Source of the DNA: Takifugu bimaculatus
Lineage: Eukaryota; Chordata; Actinopteri; Tetraodontiformes; Tetraodontidae
Length of the DNA stretch: 64,000 nucleotides
NCBI GenBank assembly: GCA_004026145.2
Contig: CP034989.1
Span: forward strand, 1,821,134-1,885,133
Direction of reading: 5' to 3'
Positions 22,437 to 34,009 of the stretch are shown in pieces; position 1 is the stretch's first letter; every line of letters begins with the position of its first letter. Below the pieces are notes generated by a model. The model searched no databases. It was not told where the DNA came from and saw nothing but the letters and a program-made list of their open reading frames with translations. Position numbers and translations under genes: made by a program.

Positions 22437-25400
22437 TCCATCTATCCATCTATCTATCTAGATGTATAAAAATCACCTCGCATTTTTAAATAAAGAATAT
22501 TCTTGTGTGTGTGTTTTCTCACCAGTGCATCCACGTGCTCGTCTGGACGCTACGACGGCGCCCGTGTTTAAATAACTGCTAATCATTAACTGGACGGTGG
22601 CATAAATAGCTCAGCTTTGTTTTTGTAGCAGAGCCGTTACACGTTTAAATGCAAACCGGCTGGAAAAAGCTTGAAATGACTCTCCCAGGACGGCTGTTCT
22701 GTCCCAGCTGAAGCGTATTAGTGCACAATTATTACTGTGGTTAATTATCTCTGCAGGAATTGGTTTATTCATTTCAAAAGGAGTTATTTTTCTCCTTCAT
22801 TTGATGACAAAGCTTCATATTTAGACAATTCTGACCTGAGTTTTATCTTTTTCTTCCGCCTTTGCAGAAACTCTGTATATTTGACAACTTCGGGACGCTG
22901 GTTTTTGCTGTTTTCATGTCAATCTGGGGTCAGTCTGATCTTCCTATTTCAAAAATGGGCCCTTTTTTTTAATCCTCTGTTTTAATCCACAATGAACTTG
23001 ATGATTAATGGAAATGTTTTAAGCTGTTCACAATGCCATGTTATTTCCTGTCGCCTTCCTGCTGCAGTGACGCTGTTCCTGGAGTTCTGGAAGCGCTACC
23101 AGGCGCAGCTCGAGTACGAGTGGGATACTGTGGAGTTTCTGGAGCAGGAAGAGCCGTCTCGTCCGGAATATGAAGCCAAGTGCATCTACGAGAGGAAAAA
23201 CCCCATCACAGGGGTAAATCAGGCCTCACACAGTTCACCCTCCAATCACACAACGAGACATTCATCCCATAATACTCTCACTAAATATGGAAGTGGCCTT
23301 CAGCGGTGGTTTTTGTGAGATTAAGCTCGACTTCTCATTTTTGTTCCCTGTTTGTTTTTATTCAGGTCAAAGAGAAAGTGCCTTACACAGGCTGCGGACG
23401 GTGCGTTCGGGTGTCTCTGGGGATCGGGACCGTCATATTCTGGGTAATTTAGATGATTTTAATCAGAACGATTCACTGAAAGATGAAACTGTGTGATGTC
23501 GGCAGTTATAACTGTATCAAAATAATCATTTCAGTGAATCTGTGGTCATCTTTATTATTTTGTATTTAAAATGGTTTGAAGTCATCAAACATAGTGGTTC
23601 TTCTTGAGGTCATCGAGATGATTAAAAATAGGACTTTTCCGGGTTTTCCGTCCTACCAGAGAGATCCAGGTGAAAGTTTCTACCTGGTAGGATGTAAAAC
23701 CTGGATTACAGCCCTCGAGGACCGGGTCTGGACATCTCTATATATCCGATGTCAATTAATGTACTTAATATAATGTAATTATTCATCTTTCTATAAGAAG
23801 GAATACGTGTTCATGCCGTAGATCCTGTTGATCCTGGCGTCCATCGTGGCCATTACCGTCTACCGCCTGGCTGCGTTTTTTGCCTTCTCGGCCCGACTCC
23901 GGGCTCAGGACCTGAAGGAGCTGGAGCCCCTGAAGGAGTACGTCACCCCCCAGATGGCCACGTCCGTCACCGCCTCCCTCATCAGCTTCGTGGTGATCAT
24001 GATCCTCAACATCCTCTACGAGCGCGTGGCCATCTGGATCACCAACTTCGGTGACTCCCGAAGATTTCCGCGTCCTCCGGTCTTCGGTTTCTGTCTGTTT
24101 TTAACCCCTCACTGTCCGACAGAGCTCCCGCGGACAAGGACGGACTACGAGAACAGTTTGACCCTGAAGATGTTCCTGTTTCAGTTCGTCAACTATTACT
24201 CCTCCTGCTTCTACATCGCCTTTTTCAAAGGGAAAGCCGTCGGCTTTCCTGGGGACCCCGTTTATATTATGGGAAAGTACCGTAACGAAGAGGTACGCCT
24301 GCTTTTTTTATCTCCTTTGTCGCCCCAACTGGTGTTGAGGGTTTCATTTTCGCCTCTAGTGCGATCCCGGCGGGTGTCTGATCGAGCTGACGACGCAGCT
24401 CTCCATCATCATGGGTGGAAAAGCCATTTGGAACAACATCCAAGAGGTCTTGCTCCCGTAAGGACCCGACTTTTCGGAGCAGATTTCCGCCTTTCCTTAT
24501 GAGACCGCTCGTCATGAGGCCGCTGTTTGACGCAGGTGGGTGAAAAATCTGATCTTCCGCTACTGCACCAGCGCAACGGAGAAAATCATCCCTCGCTGGG
24601 AACAGGACTACCGGCTCCAGCCTTATGCCAAACTGGGGCTCTTCTATGAATATCTGGAGATGGGTAAGAGGCGAACTGTTCTACATGTGCAGCTGCTCAC
24701 GCAGCTGTTAGAAGCGCCCTTGTCAGGGGTCACGTTCAACAACTATTTGACATCAACGTGTTTAAGATTAAGATTAAGATTAAGATGAACTTTATTCATC
24801 CCCGTGGGGAAATTGAATTATAGTAGCAGCGTATGCAGAGTAAAGAGACAGAAAAAAATAAATACAGATAAGATTAGAATGTTATAAGCATATATACAGC
24901 ATATATTATAAGCATATATATAATATATACATAATATAATATATACATATTATAAGCATATATACATAAATATAGAATAAATTAGAAATAAAATTACAAC
25001 ATGAACATTACACAGTTGTTGTTATTGGCTGGGTTTGGATGAGTTATATAGTCTGATGGCGGACAGCAGGAATGACTTCCTGTACCGTTCCTTGGAGCAG
25101 CGAGGCTGCAGGAGTGTTGCTGAAGCTGCTCCTCAGTTTAAGGTGTGGCTGTAATTCCACCGGTGGCCATTGGGTGGCGCGCGCCCCCTGCTTTAGCGGG
25201 AGCGAAAACGTGAAAAGGCGGTTAAATTGTTTGAAGTGTTGAAGCGTTAATTTCAGTGATATGACAGGGGTGTGTGTGTGTGTGTGTTGTTGTAAATGCC
25301 TCTCAAGAAGGGTGAATGCTGCCCTTCTTTATTCTGAGTTCATCTCAGCAGCATGTGTAATTACATTTTGGCAGTGATCCAGTTCGGGTTTGTCACCTTG

Positions 25401-26322
25401 TTCGTCGCCTCCTTCCCCTTGGCTCCCGTCCTGGCTCTCGTCAACAACCTGTTCGAGATCCGGGTCGACGCCTGGAAGATCACGACCCAGTTCCGCCGAG
25501 TGGTCCCAGAGAAGGCTCAGGATATCGGCGCGTGGCAGCCCATTCTCCAAGGCGTGGCCATACTGGCCGTGGCAACAAATGTACAGATGTTTTAAAAATC
25601 AAACCGCGGGCGCGTTTTCACCGGACTGAGCCGATCAAAATGTTGTGCTAACAGGCCATGATCATCGCCTTCACGTCAGACATGATCCCTCGCCTCGTCT
25701 ACTACTGGTCCTTCTCCGTCTTCCCGTACGGAGAGCACGCCCAGCACACCATGGAGGGCTACATCAACAGCTCGCTGTCCGTATTCAACACCAGCGACTT
25801 CCTCGAAGACAGCCGGCCCTTGGGGAACTTCACCAACATCCCCAGCTGCAGGTGCGATTCTTTATTCGCCATCATTTCGGGGGGGGAAATGAAATAAACC
25901 TGCTTTTGCTTCCCAGATATCGTGATTTCCGCTTTCCTCCGGGCCACCCCCGGAAGTACGAGTTCGACATGCGTTACTGGCACGTGATCGCCGCCAAAAT
26001 GGCGTTTATAATCGTCGTAGAGGTGGGAACGCATTCACACACGCACGCAGAATGATGGCAGCCAAAAACCCAACGCCTGCGTCCCGTCTTCTCCACGCAG
26101 CACATCGTCTACCTGACCAAGTTCGTCCTGTCCTACGTCATCCCGGACGTGCCGTACGCCGTCAGGGAGCAGATGAAGCGGGAGAAGTACCTGACGCAGG
26201 TCATCCTGCACGAGACCAACCTCAAGCTGGTCACCAAGCGCTTGCGGCCGGTCGCCAACGACGATGAGATCAAAGAGACGCAGGCAGGCTTGTCAATGGA
26301 GGAGTTGGACCCGGATTTGTGA
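17261..26322 (+). CDS. ano6: Anoctamin 6 (TMEM16F) scramblase/ion channel
   Basis: Ca2+-activated phospholipid scramblase and ion channel of the plasma membrane. Eighteen exons from an ATG at 19402 form one uninterrupted frame of 890 residues: 19402-19608, 20623-20688, 20764-21051, 21117-21230, 21312-21427, 21513-21647, 22182-22287, 22868-22928, 23068-23213, 23366-23443, 23822-24050, 24123-24292, 24360-24457, 24536-24663, 25375-25580, 25655-25851, 25917-26022, 26101-26322. Orthology to ANO6 rather than ANO5 rests on KPDSLFFNDG, LCTYAEVLHIKLP and IGGKIVMCPQCDR. Putative Ca2+ ligands are present: N and E in NNIQEVLLP, two E in YEYLEM, and E and D in PEKAQDIGAW. Two more exon-like segments upstream (17261-17396 with an ATG, 18755-18826) read through together but are one phase out with the 19402 exon, suggesting alternative 5' ends or a missed junction. 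Human ANO6 is 910 residues. Confidence 0.92.
17684..18034 (+). repeat. Two GT dinucleotide microsatellites in the first ano6 intron
   Basis: GT runs at about 17684-17705 (followed by a G-rich tract) and 18009-18034. Other short CA/GT runs in the window lie near 1050, 9068, 10706, 25269, 55196 and 60970. Confidence 0.9.
19340..19401 (+). promoter_or_regulatory. Possible internal TATA-like promoter of ano6
   Basis: GGATAAATACC at about 19338 lies some 60 bases before the ATG at 19402 that opens the complete ano6 frame. No splice acceptor in the correct phase was found between this motif and the ATG. Together these suggest a transcription start within the gene, although the reading is tentative. 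Confidence 0.35.
21672..22163 (+). repeat. 41-bp minisatellite, 12 tandem copies, in an ano6 intron
   Basis: Units start at 21672 and every 41 bases to 22123, twelve in total, without length change. Three main variable sites exist: G or A in CCCCTRCTTTAG, CCCGACC versus CTCGACC, and the final base A or T (TATCA/TATCT). A-ending types cluster in the left half and T-ending types in the right half. The array fills most of the intron between the exons ending 21647 and starting 22182. Confidence 0.97.
22301..22460 (+). repeat. Compound tetranucleotide microsatellite (CTGT)n then (ATCT)n
   Basis: A long CTGT run with interruptions passes into ATCT/ATCC repeats, starting 13 bases after the ano6 exon end at 22287. 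Open frames through it (LSVCLSVC type) are artefacts of the repeat. Confidence 0.95.
24756..25180 (-). mobile_element. 3' end of an L2/CR1/Rex1-like LINE in an ano6 intron
   Basis: On the minus strand the fragment ends with GATGAATAAAGTTCATCTTAATC, a short-repeat tail of the kind used by these LINEs. Its body (GACTTCCTGTACCGTTCCTTGGAGCAG in plus orientation, shortened here) matches the copy at 35653-36430. It carries no intact coding capacity and is truncated at its 5' side. Confidence 0.75.
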
Positions 26323-26635
26323 GATTATCGGGGATGATTCTGACCACGACTACTCGTGGGAGTTGAGACGAAGACGCTGCTGGACAAGGACAGGAGCCGC
26401 ACGAACAGTTTAGCCTGCTGCAGGGGGCGGAGTTACGCCCCAGGAAGACGCCATTCTGTGAAAAAGAACTAATCAGATTAGGAATGATGTCCTTCCTACG
26501 GAGTCTTTGTCCTTGTTGCTGCACCTCCGGCAACATCAATCTAACTTGAAAATCTACATTTCTTTTTTGAGCGAAAAACAGGTGGAACCACTCAAATATA
26601 AATCGCCGTGGGCTCTCGCGTCGGTGACATAAAAG

Positions 26636-26965
26636 GTCAACTGGACCGTTGAAAGAAGCCGGAAGACCTTTGGCCTCTCATCCTGAAAGACTTTTTCCCA
26701 GTTCGGCTCGTTGAAACGGTCGACCGCCCTCAGCCGAGTCTTCGCGGTCACATGTCCCGGCTGTTTCCACCCAGGAGTGAACAGCTGTTTACCTATTTGG
26801 GGAGAGGAGTCAGCACTGTGATATAGGTGGAAGAGAAAAAGCTCTGCCTAAGCCCCCTCCCTGTTTAGGCATGAGCGACCTCTGACCTTGAGGCGCAGCC
26901 CAACAGCTGATTCCTTTTGGGAGCAGGGAAACCGAAGAACCGCTGCTTTCAACAGTCCAGTTGAC
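26636..26965. repeat. Inverted repeat in the ano6 3' UTR
   Basis: GTCAACTGGACCGTTGAAAG at 26636-26655 is the reverse complement, with one mismatch, of 26946-26965, about 290 bases apart. The core CAGTCCAGTTGAC also forms the perfect palindromic repeat near 33712-33785, so both look like members of one fold-back repeat family. Confidence 0.8.
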
Positions 26966-29630
26966 GCTTCGCTACACCTTTATGTAAGACTTGAAGATCA
27001 GCGTTTATAAAATGTCCTCATGCATTCAATCAATACTTGGTAACAGCACAGGTGTGTCAGAAGTGGAAAAATACAATCAGTTTGTGTTATGGCTCTTGGG
27101 CACACCCATCGCCTGGAGGTTCCAAACATGTCACATAGATAGAATTCATCAGCATTACTGACCCAGACTCCCCCCTTTTTTATTTTTTAAACGTCTTGTC
27201 TCTGAACAGTGGCGAGACCCCTGGAGCCAAAGGAACGGACCCAGTTCAATTTCGTTTGGAATAATTGGAAAGTGTTTGAAGTGTCTATATTTTACATCGC
27301 ATTTGTTCTTTTCTTCCATTTTTCCTTACACTTGTGGTAATTTGAGACATTCCCGACATGTTTTGACAGTATAGGTATGTTTCCATCACTTGAGAGTAAC
27401 CCATCGATCTCTTCTGGAGCCCCCCCCCCCAAAGTTGCGCAATCGTTCACGCCCGATGTTACAGAACGCCCGCCCCGTTTTTATACACGCAAATCACCCA
27501 CAAAACACACCGTTCAGTCAACCACAGGACCCTCTTCTAAAACTTAAAGAACGTTCTTTTCCGCCCCATAACGAAACGCAGGTGGAAACGCAGCGTTGAA
27601 GCTGTCAAGCAGCCGCCCCCCCCCCCAGTGTTGTATCACAGTCGTGGCTGTTTTCCAGATGTTTGTCATCGAATGCATCACGCATCATGTAACTCGGCAA
27701 CATACCAGCCGTGTTTTATATACATATAAAAATGTTTTTCCATTTTTACAGATTAAAAATGTACATAATTACGCTCCTTTATTCAACTGTGTTACATCAT
27801 GAGGATCGTTTTGCTGCTCCGGATCGGGGGGAGGTAGTCCGATCCGTAATCTGATGTGGAATCGGACTGCCTCCTCGCAGGTACCCGCGGCAGCCAATGA
27901 GAGCGAGCCGATTTTGGACGCGTCACAACCGGATGTTGCGCACTGGCGAGTATAAATCGTGCTGGCATCGTCCTCGCGGTGGAGTTTTCCATCATCTTCT
28001 CGTTTATTTTTTTACTCCCCTCCCCCTCATACCCCACCATCCCCAGTTCGTGTCCTCCCTGAGAATTTTGCGTGCGCCGGGACCGACCAGCTGCCGACGT
28101 CCATCATCCTCCGTTTGGTTATCTTCCGAAATCACGTGGAATTGCGCGAGTTTTCCCTGAGATCTCGTGGTCCAATCGCCGCTGCGTGGAATCGTTACCA
28201 AAGGTGTGTCTGCCGCCGCGTTCCGACCGCTCCGTTTATTTTCCATTTCAAGCGGAATAACGATGCAAAAAAAATTGGTTCAAACCCCTCAGGCAAGGGG
28301 TTTAATCTGAAATCTCTTTTGTCTTAATTTTGTCGCCCTCACGTGTTTAATGACACATAACGGATCAAACAGAATTGTGTGCCTTGTCGTCCCAGTCACG
28401 GAAGAGGTGAATAATCACGATTTTATGACCACACGGGACCTCTGCGCATCATTTTTAGTCCGTCCTTGATTTTCTCCCGATGCCACAATGTCTTGGTCCT
28501 CGTGGGGCCACATCAAAGGGTTTTGAAGGGGATTCCTTTGTTGCGCTGCATGGCTGACATCCTGACTGCCATTTTTTTTTTTTTTTTTTTTCAACATTTA
28601 ATTACTCGGAACAAATCCTACTATAACTTAAGGGAGGGACAAATGCCTCGTTTTATACTCTCAACGATCCCAAATGTGAAGTATATGGGCGCTGGTGTCA
28701 CATGACCTCTATATGCCTGAATTGGTGGAGGACAAGTCCGGCAAAGTAGGTAGCAAGAGTTTGGAGGGACAAAAATGGTGGAATTACGGGTATTGGGTGT
28801 CAGGGGCCACTCCGGTCCAGGTTGGGGTGTCTGCTGTGGACAATAAAAGCCTTCTGCTCTGAAACCTCTGGCCTCCTGGTGCTTTTTGGAGTCATTGGAG
28901 TTTGACAGCTTTGAAACTTGGCGTCTTTGTGATATACACTATGGCTGGCAGTTGCACAAGATTGAGACTCCAAAATTCCATCTGCATGATTCCTTGCCTT
29001 GAGTTGAACAACAAAATAATTTCTGCCAGTGCACGTATACACAAGTCCTCCCAGGGGGGGAGACATAAAGCAGGCGTGGCCTTGTTTTAAGCAGCTCTGG
29101 GGTCTCTCGTGCAGGAGGAAAAGACGTCAAACGGCTGGACCCTCATTCCTGCGTGGGCTGTTCCCAAGGACCTCTGCTCCCCAGCACCACCCCAGGTAAT
29201 AAAACCTTAATATGCAAGAAAACTGGCTTCCCACTATTGTGATTGTTAATGCTAAATGTCACAGGTTCTTTAATCTTACAGTGGTCCCGGGACAAGAAAA
29301 CTTGTGTAGCTGGTTTGCCAAAAAAGTCTAGCTGCTATCACTGATCCAATGTCCAAAAGCCGATGTCCCAGCAGTTGGAAGTATTAAAACAAGCAGAGTC
29401 GGGCTTGATTTCACAGTGTTGCTTAAAGAAAACACCGGAGCCGCATCCATAAATGGGGGGGTGAGACCCTGGGAAAATCCACGCCGGCATCTTCCCACCT
29501 TGGGACGCGACTGGGAATAACATTTCTAACCTTGAAAGAATGGTGCCCTGCAGAGGAAGCTGTTTGTTCGCCGATCCTCAGCTGTCGCAGGCATTTTCAT
29601 AACAGAGCAGGTTTCACAGGCGGATTGTAT

Positions 29631-29804
29631 GGAATGGTGCCAAGACTTGTTAAAGGTTCTCATATATAATGAGGGCGTGGGCACAAAGGGGCTCGGAAAC
29701 AAGGGAGGTGTTTGCGTTGTTACATATCCAATAACAGTCTGCAAATAGCCTGAAAGATCTTCCACACTCATATGAGAACCTTTAACAAGTCTTGGCGCCA
29801 TTCC
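29631..29804. repeat. 35-bp inverted repeat with 104-base loop
   Basis: The arm at 29631-29665 (GGAATGGTGCCAAGACTTGT and 15 further bases) is complementary to 29770-29804 over 35 positions with a single mismatch, a base that could wobble-pair in RNA. It lies about 345 bases before the start codon of the choline-transporter-like gene. It may be a MITE relic or a foldback; flanking target-site duplications were not evident. Confidence 0.85.
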
Positions 29805-30148
29805 AGTCACTGTTATATGGCTTATTTGCTTAGGAGAGAGATCTTCTGGCAGCTCCAAGAGGGTGAAAATTCCCCTGGTTACCAGCACCCATGCTCACGG
29901 AGGGGGGCATCTGAGTCGCACCCAGGATGTTGGTGCAGGAGGGAAATAATCCACAGGAATGTAATCCTGTTTAAGTGATTTGAGCGTGGAATATAACAGT
30001 TTCAGGGAACTATCTACTGCTCATTTTCGCCCCCTTGTGGCGGATGGGTTTCTACCTTTCATCCAACCTTCGTCTCATAGGATGGGGGCACTGTTTCTTC
30101 TGATGTCCACATCCTGTTGTGTCTCATCCCTGTCCTGTGTCCCCAGAG

Positions 30149-33022
30149 ATGGAGTTGAACTGGCCGGTCCTCCTCTCCATGGCCGTGTTTTACTTGGCGG
30201 TCCTTGGTATCGGCCTGTGGGCCTCCAAGAAGGCCAGCATCGAGGAGAAGAAGTGCACGGGGAACATCAGCGAAGTGACCATGGTCGGGGGGCGGAACCT
30301 CAGCCTCTCCGTCAGCATCTTCACCATGACGGCCACCTGGGTGGGAGGTGGATACATCGTGGGATGCGCCGAAGTGGTTTACAATCCCAAAAAAGGGCTG
30401 GTTTGGGCGTTGGGACCCATTGCCTTTGCAGCTAACCTCATTTTAGGTGTGTGGGGTCAAACACAAACGCGCAGTCGATATTCATATATTCAAATTAAGA
30501 TTTATACACCAAAGGAAGGCCTTTCTTTGTGTAGTATAATTAGTTTCAAATAAAATATTTATTGTGCTGTTGCACCTGAGGTTGAATGACCTTACTTGGG
30601 TAACCGTGCAAATGTTCTTCACCACCACAAATCTTTGTTTTTGTGACTTCAGGCGCGCTCTTCTTTGTGAAACCCATCCGGTCAAAGCAATACGTGACCC
30701 TCATGGACCCGTTTCAGCAGAAATATGGAAACGTGGTAGCCGCTGTGCTCTTCATTCCCAGCATCATGGCCGACATCTTGTGGGCAGCCTGCATTCTGGG
30801 TATTCTGGGTAAGTCAGGAACGACACTCTCGCAAAGTCGGCCTAATGACGAGTAGAAGTAGTTTGACGGGGAATAAACCAATAAGACTTGGTTTGCAGGT
30901 CACATGTTTCGACAGAGGGACTTTTGGTTCCTCCCCATAGAGACCAAAGGTTGTACAACTTCTCGAAAAAAAGATCTGCTTTCAAATGTGAAATTTGACC
31001 AATCGGAACAGTGCGCAAATTTATTTTTGGTGCCCTCAAAGTGTCGTAAAAAAAAAAAAAAAAAACCCTAACGAGGGAGTTTAAATGTCGCCTGTTGCCA
31101 ATTCGGTCCTCAAAACATCTGGTTGCTGCAACCCAGGGGCCCAAAAAAATTTGGTCGTAAAAGGGGGGGGTCACTTGCAGCTCACTAAAAAAGCCTGCGG
31201 CACGTCAGACAAAAGTAGAGCCATGTGCGCTGTGCAGCATGTCCGGGTAAAGTTGTTCATATGGATTTGATTTGACAGGAATGTCGTGGGGTTTTAGCTG
31301 AGTAACAAAAGCCGTTTCATTCTATTGCTGATGAGTTCTGAGCCTTGACGAAGTAACTGAGTTGTGCGCTTCACTGTGTGTTGATAGGAGGGACATTAAG
31401 TGTGGTGATGAACACCTCCTCTTATCTGTCTGTTGGCATCTCGGCTGCCGTGGCGATCTTCTACACTCTGATGGGCGGATTGTACTCTGTTGCCTATACT
31501 GATGTCATCCAGCTTATCTTTATGTTCTTTGGCTTGGTACAAACACTACAGTTCTATTGAATTGCAAAGTCCTTTTTGTGCATCAACGTGCTAACGTGAT
31601 AAAACTGGGGAAGTAAAGTGTTAAAAGAAAAGAGGGGGGAAAAAAGTCATTTTGACAAAGACGGGATTCGACCGATTGTCTGTTTGTCAGTGTAATATTT
31701 GTAGCTGTGTGGGGCCTTTTAATGTTCTGTGTTTCTTCTCATTTCCAGTGGTTTTGCGTGCCTTTTGTCCTGACAAGCCCCTCCTCTGCTAACATCACCG
31801 TTGCCGCGGTAACCAAGCTGTATCAGGAACCGTGGATCGGCAAGCTGGAGGTGGAAGACGTGGGGTGCTGGATAGATGAACTCCTGCTGCTGGTAACGGT
31901 TTTAAACGGCGTCAGCTGTTCAGGGATTTAGCATTTTTATTTATTCGGGCATTTTAAGCTCTGACGCAACACCGTCTGTGCAGAGCATCGGAGGGATGTG
32001 CTACCAAGCTTTCTACCAGAGAGTCCTCTCCTCAGCCAGCGATGTCCAGGCTAAAATCACCTGCTATGTCGGGGCAGCTTTGTGCCCAATTCTGGGCCTC
32101 CCGTCGCTCATCATCGGAGCCGCGGCAGCATCCACCAGTACCTACGCTCACCTGCTCCCAAGATCCCACGACAATCTTCACATCCGATGTTTTAATCGCG
32201 TCTCCTTCGTTTCTTTCAGACTGGAACGAGACCAGCTACGGCACCCCCACGCCCTTCGAAATGGGCCAGTCTGGTAACATCTTACCGATTGTCTTCCAGC
32301 ACCTTTGTCCGTTCTATGTGTCCCTGATCGGCATCGGCGCCCTCGCCGCCGCGGTGATGTCTTCGGTGGACTCCATACTTCTGTCTGCCGCTTCCCAACT
32401 GGGGCGGAACATCTTCAAAAACATCGTCTATAAGCAGGTAAACCTCCACATTTGGGCAAATGTTAGTGAAGATGGTGGATAAAAACAGTTAATCCTTGAA
32501 TCCAAACCCGGTTTCCTGTTTCAGGCATCGGAAAAATGTACCCTAGTGGCGATAAAGGTGTCGATCTTATTGTCTGGACTGCTGGCGACCGGCCTGGCCA
32601 TGACCACAGACGCCGCTCACCTGCTGTGGATCTTCAGCGGCGATGTCTTGTATTCAATGATGACGCCTCAGGTGATTTGCATCTTTTACCTGCCCCGGAG
32701 CGTGAACGCATTCGGAGCTACCTGCGGTTTCGTCTTGGCGTTGCTGCTTCGAACTCTGGTCGGCGACCCGCTGATCCGACTTCCCGAGCTGCTGCCGCTG
32801 CCGTGGGACAGATTTCGAGAGGACGGTTCCCGGCAGCGCCTGTTCCCGTTTCGCACCGCCATCATGTTCATCACGATCGCGACGATCATACTGGCGTCAC
32901 GCTTCGCTGTCTGGCTGTCCGGGAAGAGGCTGCAGAGAAGAGCGCCCGCTAATGTACCGGACAAAAACATTCATTACATGAGGGCACTTACCACAGAGGA
33001 GGAGAAAGTCCAGACTGAATGA
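30149..33022 (+). CDS. High-affinity choline transporter 1-like (SLC5A7 paralogue)
   Basis: Predicted sodium-coupled solute symporter of the SLC5 family, plasma membrane, 538 residues. Exons 30149-30446, 30653-30808, 31388-31536, 31749-31892, 31984-32137, 32220-32437 and 32525-33022 join in frame (1617 bases). CHT1 signatures are retained: FTMTATWVGGGYI, DPFQQKYG, TLMGGLYSVAYTD, YQAFYQRVLSS, CPFYVSLIGIGALAAAVMSS and the start of the next segment. It differs from neuronal CHT1 in many membrane residues (for example MADILWAACIL versus GEMFWAAAIF) and has a short tail (ending TTEEEKVQTE) without the long endocytic C-terminus of SLC5A7. Substrate is therefore uncertain: choline is the family expectation, not shown here. 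The start ATG follows an acceptor (CCCCAG) two bases upstream, implying a noncoding 5' exon. AATAAA occurs at 33464-33469. Confidence 0.9.
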
Positions 33023-33711
33023 TGCCATACATCAAGCATATGGGTCAATACAGAAAAGGATCATTAAAGTCGCTGCCGTGGTTACCTCAGGTCACTGCTT
33101 TAATCTTCTCCTCTTTTCGTGTTCTCTTTCTCTGCCATTTATTGTAGTTGATACGATTTAAGTTGTATTCATCAGTCCGTACTGTAAATTTGGGAAAGGT
33201 ATTATGACCAAAGTATTGATCCTCCTGAGACGGTTTACTCTTGTCACATTTATTATTCATTCTGTGGGTTCTTTTTGTACTAAACTTATTATTTTAATGA
33301 ACACTGAATTAAAAACAAAACAAAACAAAAAACACTTGAATTGCAATTTGTTCTTTTTAAAATGTATTTATTTATAACTTTAAACATGTTTAGGTTAAGC
33401 CTAATGTCTGATTACATAAATAATCTACAGTTACACTCACGTTATTTAAATTTAGTTTCATCAAATAAAAAAAAAGTGGGAAATAAAGAGTGCAAGCAAA
33501 AAAGGATTTAAAACGTTCAGACACTGACTCCATTCCTACCCAGTGCTTGCTGTTCTACTTGGTATATTAACAATTATGAACTATAATCTTATGGAATTTA
33601 ATACAGCATTTACCAATATATATGAAGACTAAAAAATATATATAAAGACTATATATGAAGCAGTAAATGTGTGTAGATTCTCAATCATCCAGGTCATAGT
33701 TAGCCAAAGTA

Positions 33712-33785
33712 GTTTTCTGTGTCAACTGGACTGTTTTTTTTCGCCTTCAAAAGAGAATAAAAACAGTCCAGTTGACACAGAAAAC
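33712..33785. repeat. Perfect 27-bp palindromic fold-back repeat
   Basis: GTTTTCTGTGTCAACTGGAC and seven further bases at 33712-33738 are perfectly inverted at 33759-33785, with a 20-base loop. The flanks (TGTAGATTCTCAATCATCCA on the left, ACCTTGGATGAAGCAG on the right) show partial further symmetry, as in a dispersed fold-back family. It sits between the choline-transporter-like gene and pwp1. Confidence 0.9.
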
Positions 33786-33852
33786 GACCTTGGATGAAGC
33801 AGTAGGATTTATTTATTTTTTTTTGATCGGGCAAAGTTTTAAACGTTTCGAT

Positions 33853-33860
33853 TGACGTCA
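33853..33860 (+). promoter_or_regulatory. CRE-like palindrome upstream of pwp1
   Basis: The full CREB/ATF palindrome TGACGTCA lies about 150 bases before the pwp1 start codon. An identical site precedes ube2n at 41500. Confidence 0.5.
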
Positions 33861-34009
33861 TCATCTTGCGACAAGGGGACCTATTGGCTCACATGCGAGC
33901 TGTGGTGGTCAATGCAGTAGAATTCGAATTTGAATTGCATTCAGTAATTACAACAAGGTTGAGTGTTTTATAATACTTTGGTGGATGAACAAAGCATAAG
34001 ATCTCTAAA

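Larger units (their letters stand above)
26323..30148. other. ano6 3' UTR and spacer before the choline-transporter-like gene
   Basis: The ano6 3' UTR probably runs to an ATTAAA at 27752-27757. It includes an inverted repeat (26636-26655 with 26946-26965). Beyond it are homopolymer C and T runs (27420, 27615, 28570) and a 35-bp inverted repeat (29631-29665 with 29770-29804). An untranslated first exon of the next gene may end at 29195 (CCCCAG then GTAATA), but this is weak. No other gene was seen. Confidence 0.4.

Noticed and set aside
22189..22489. Cysteine-rich LSVCLSVC open frames
   Set aside because: Translation of the CTGT microsatellite in an ano6 intron.
29526..29888. 120-residue minus-strand open frame overlapping the inverted repeat
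   Set aside because: It spans both arms of the palindrome and shows no domain; coding is unlikely.
31650..31680. GGGATTCGACCGATTG, reminiscent of a tRNA B-box
   Set aside because: No matching A-box or cloverleaf could be built around it, and it sits in an intron of the transporter gene.
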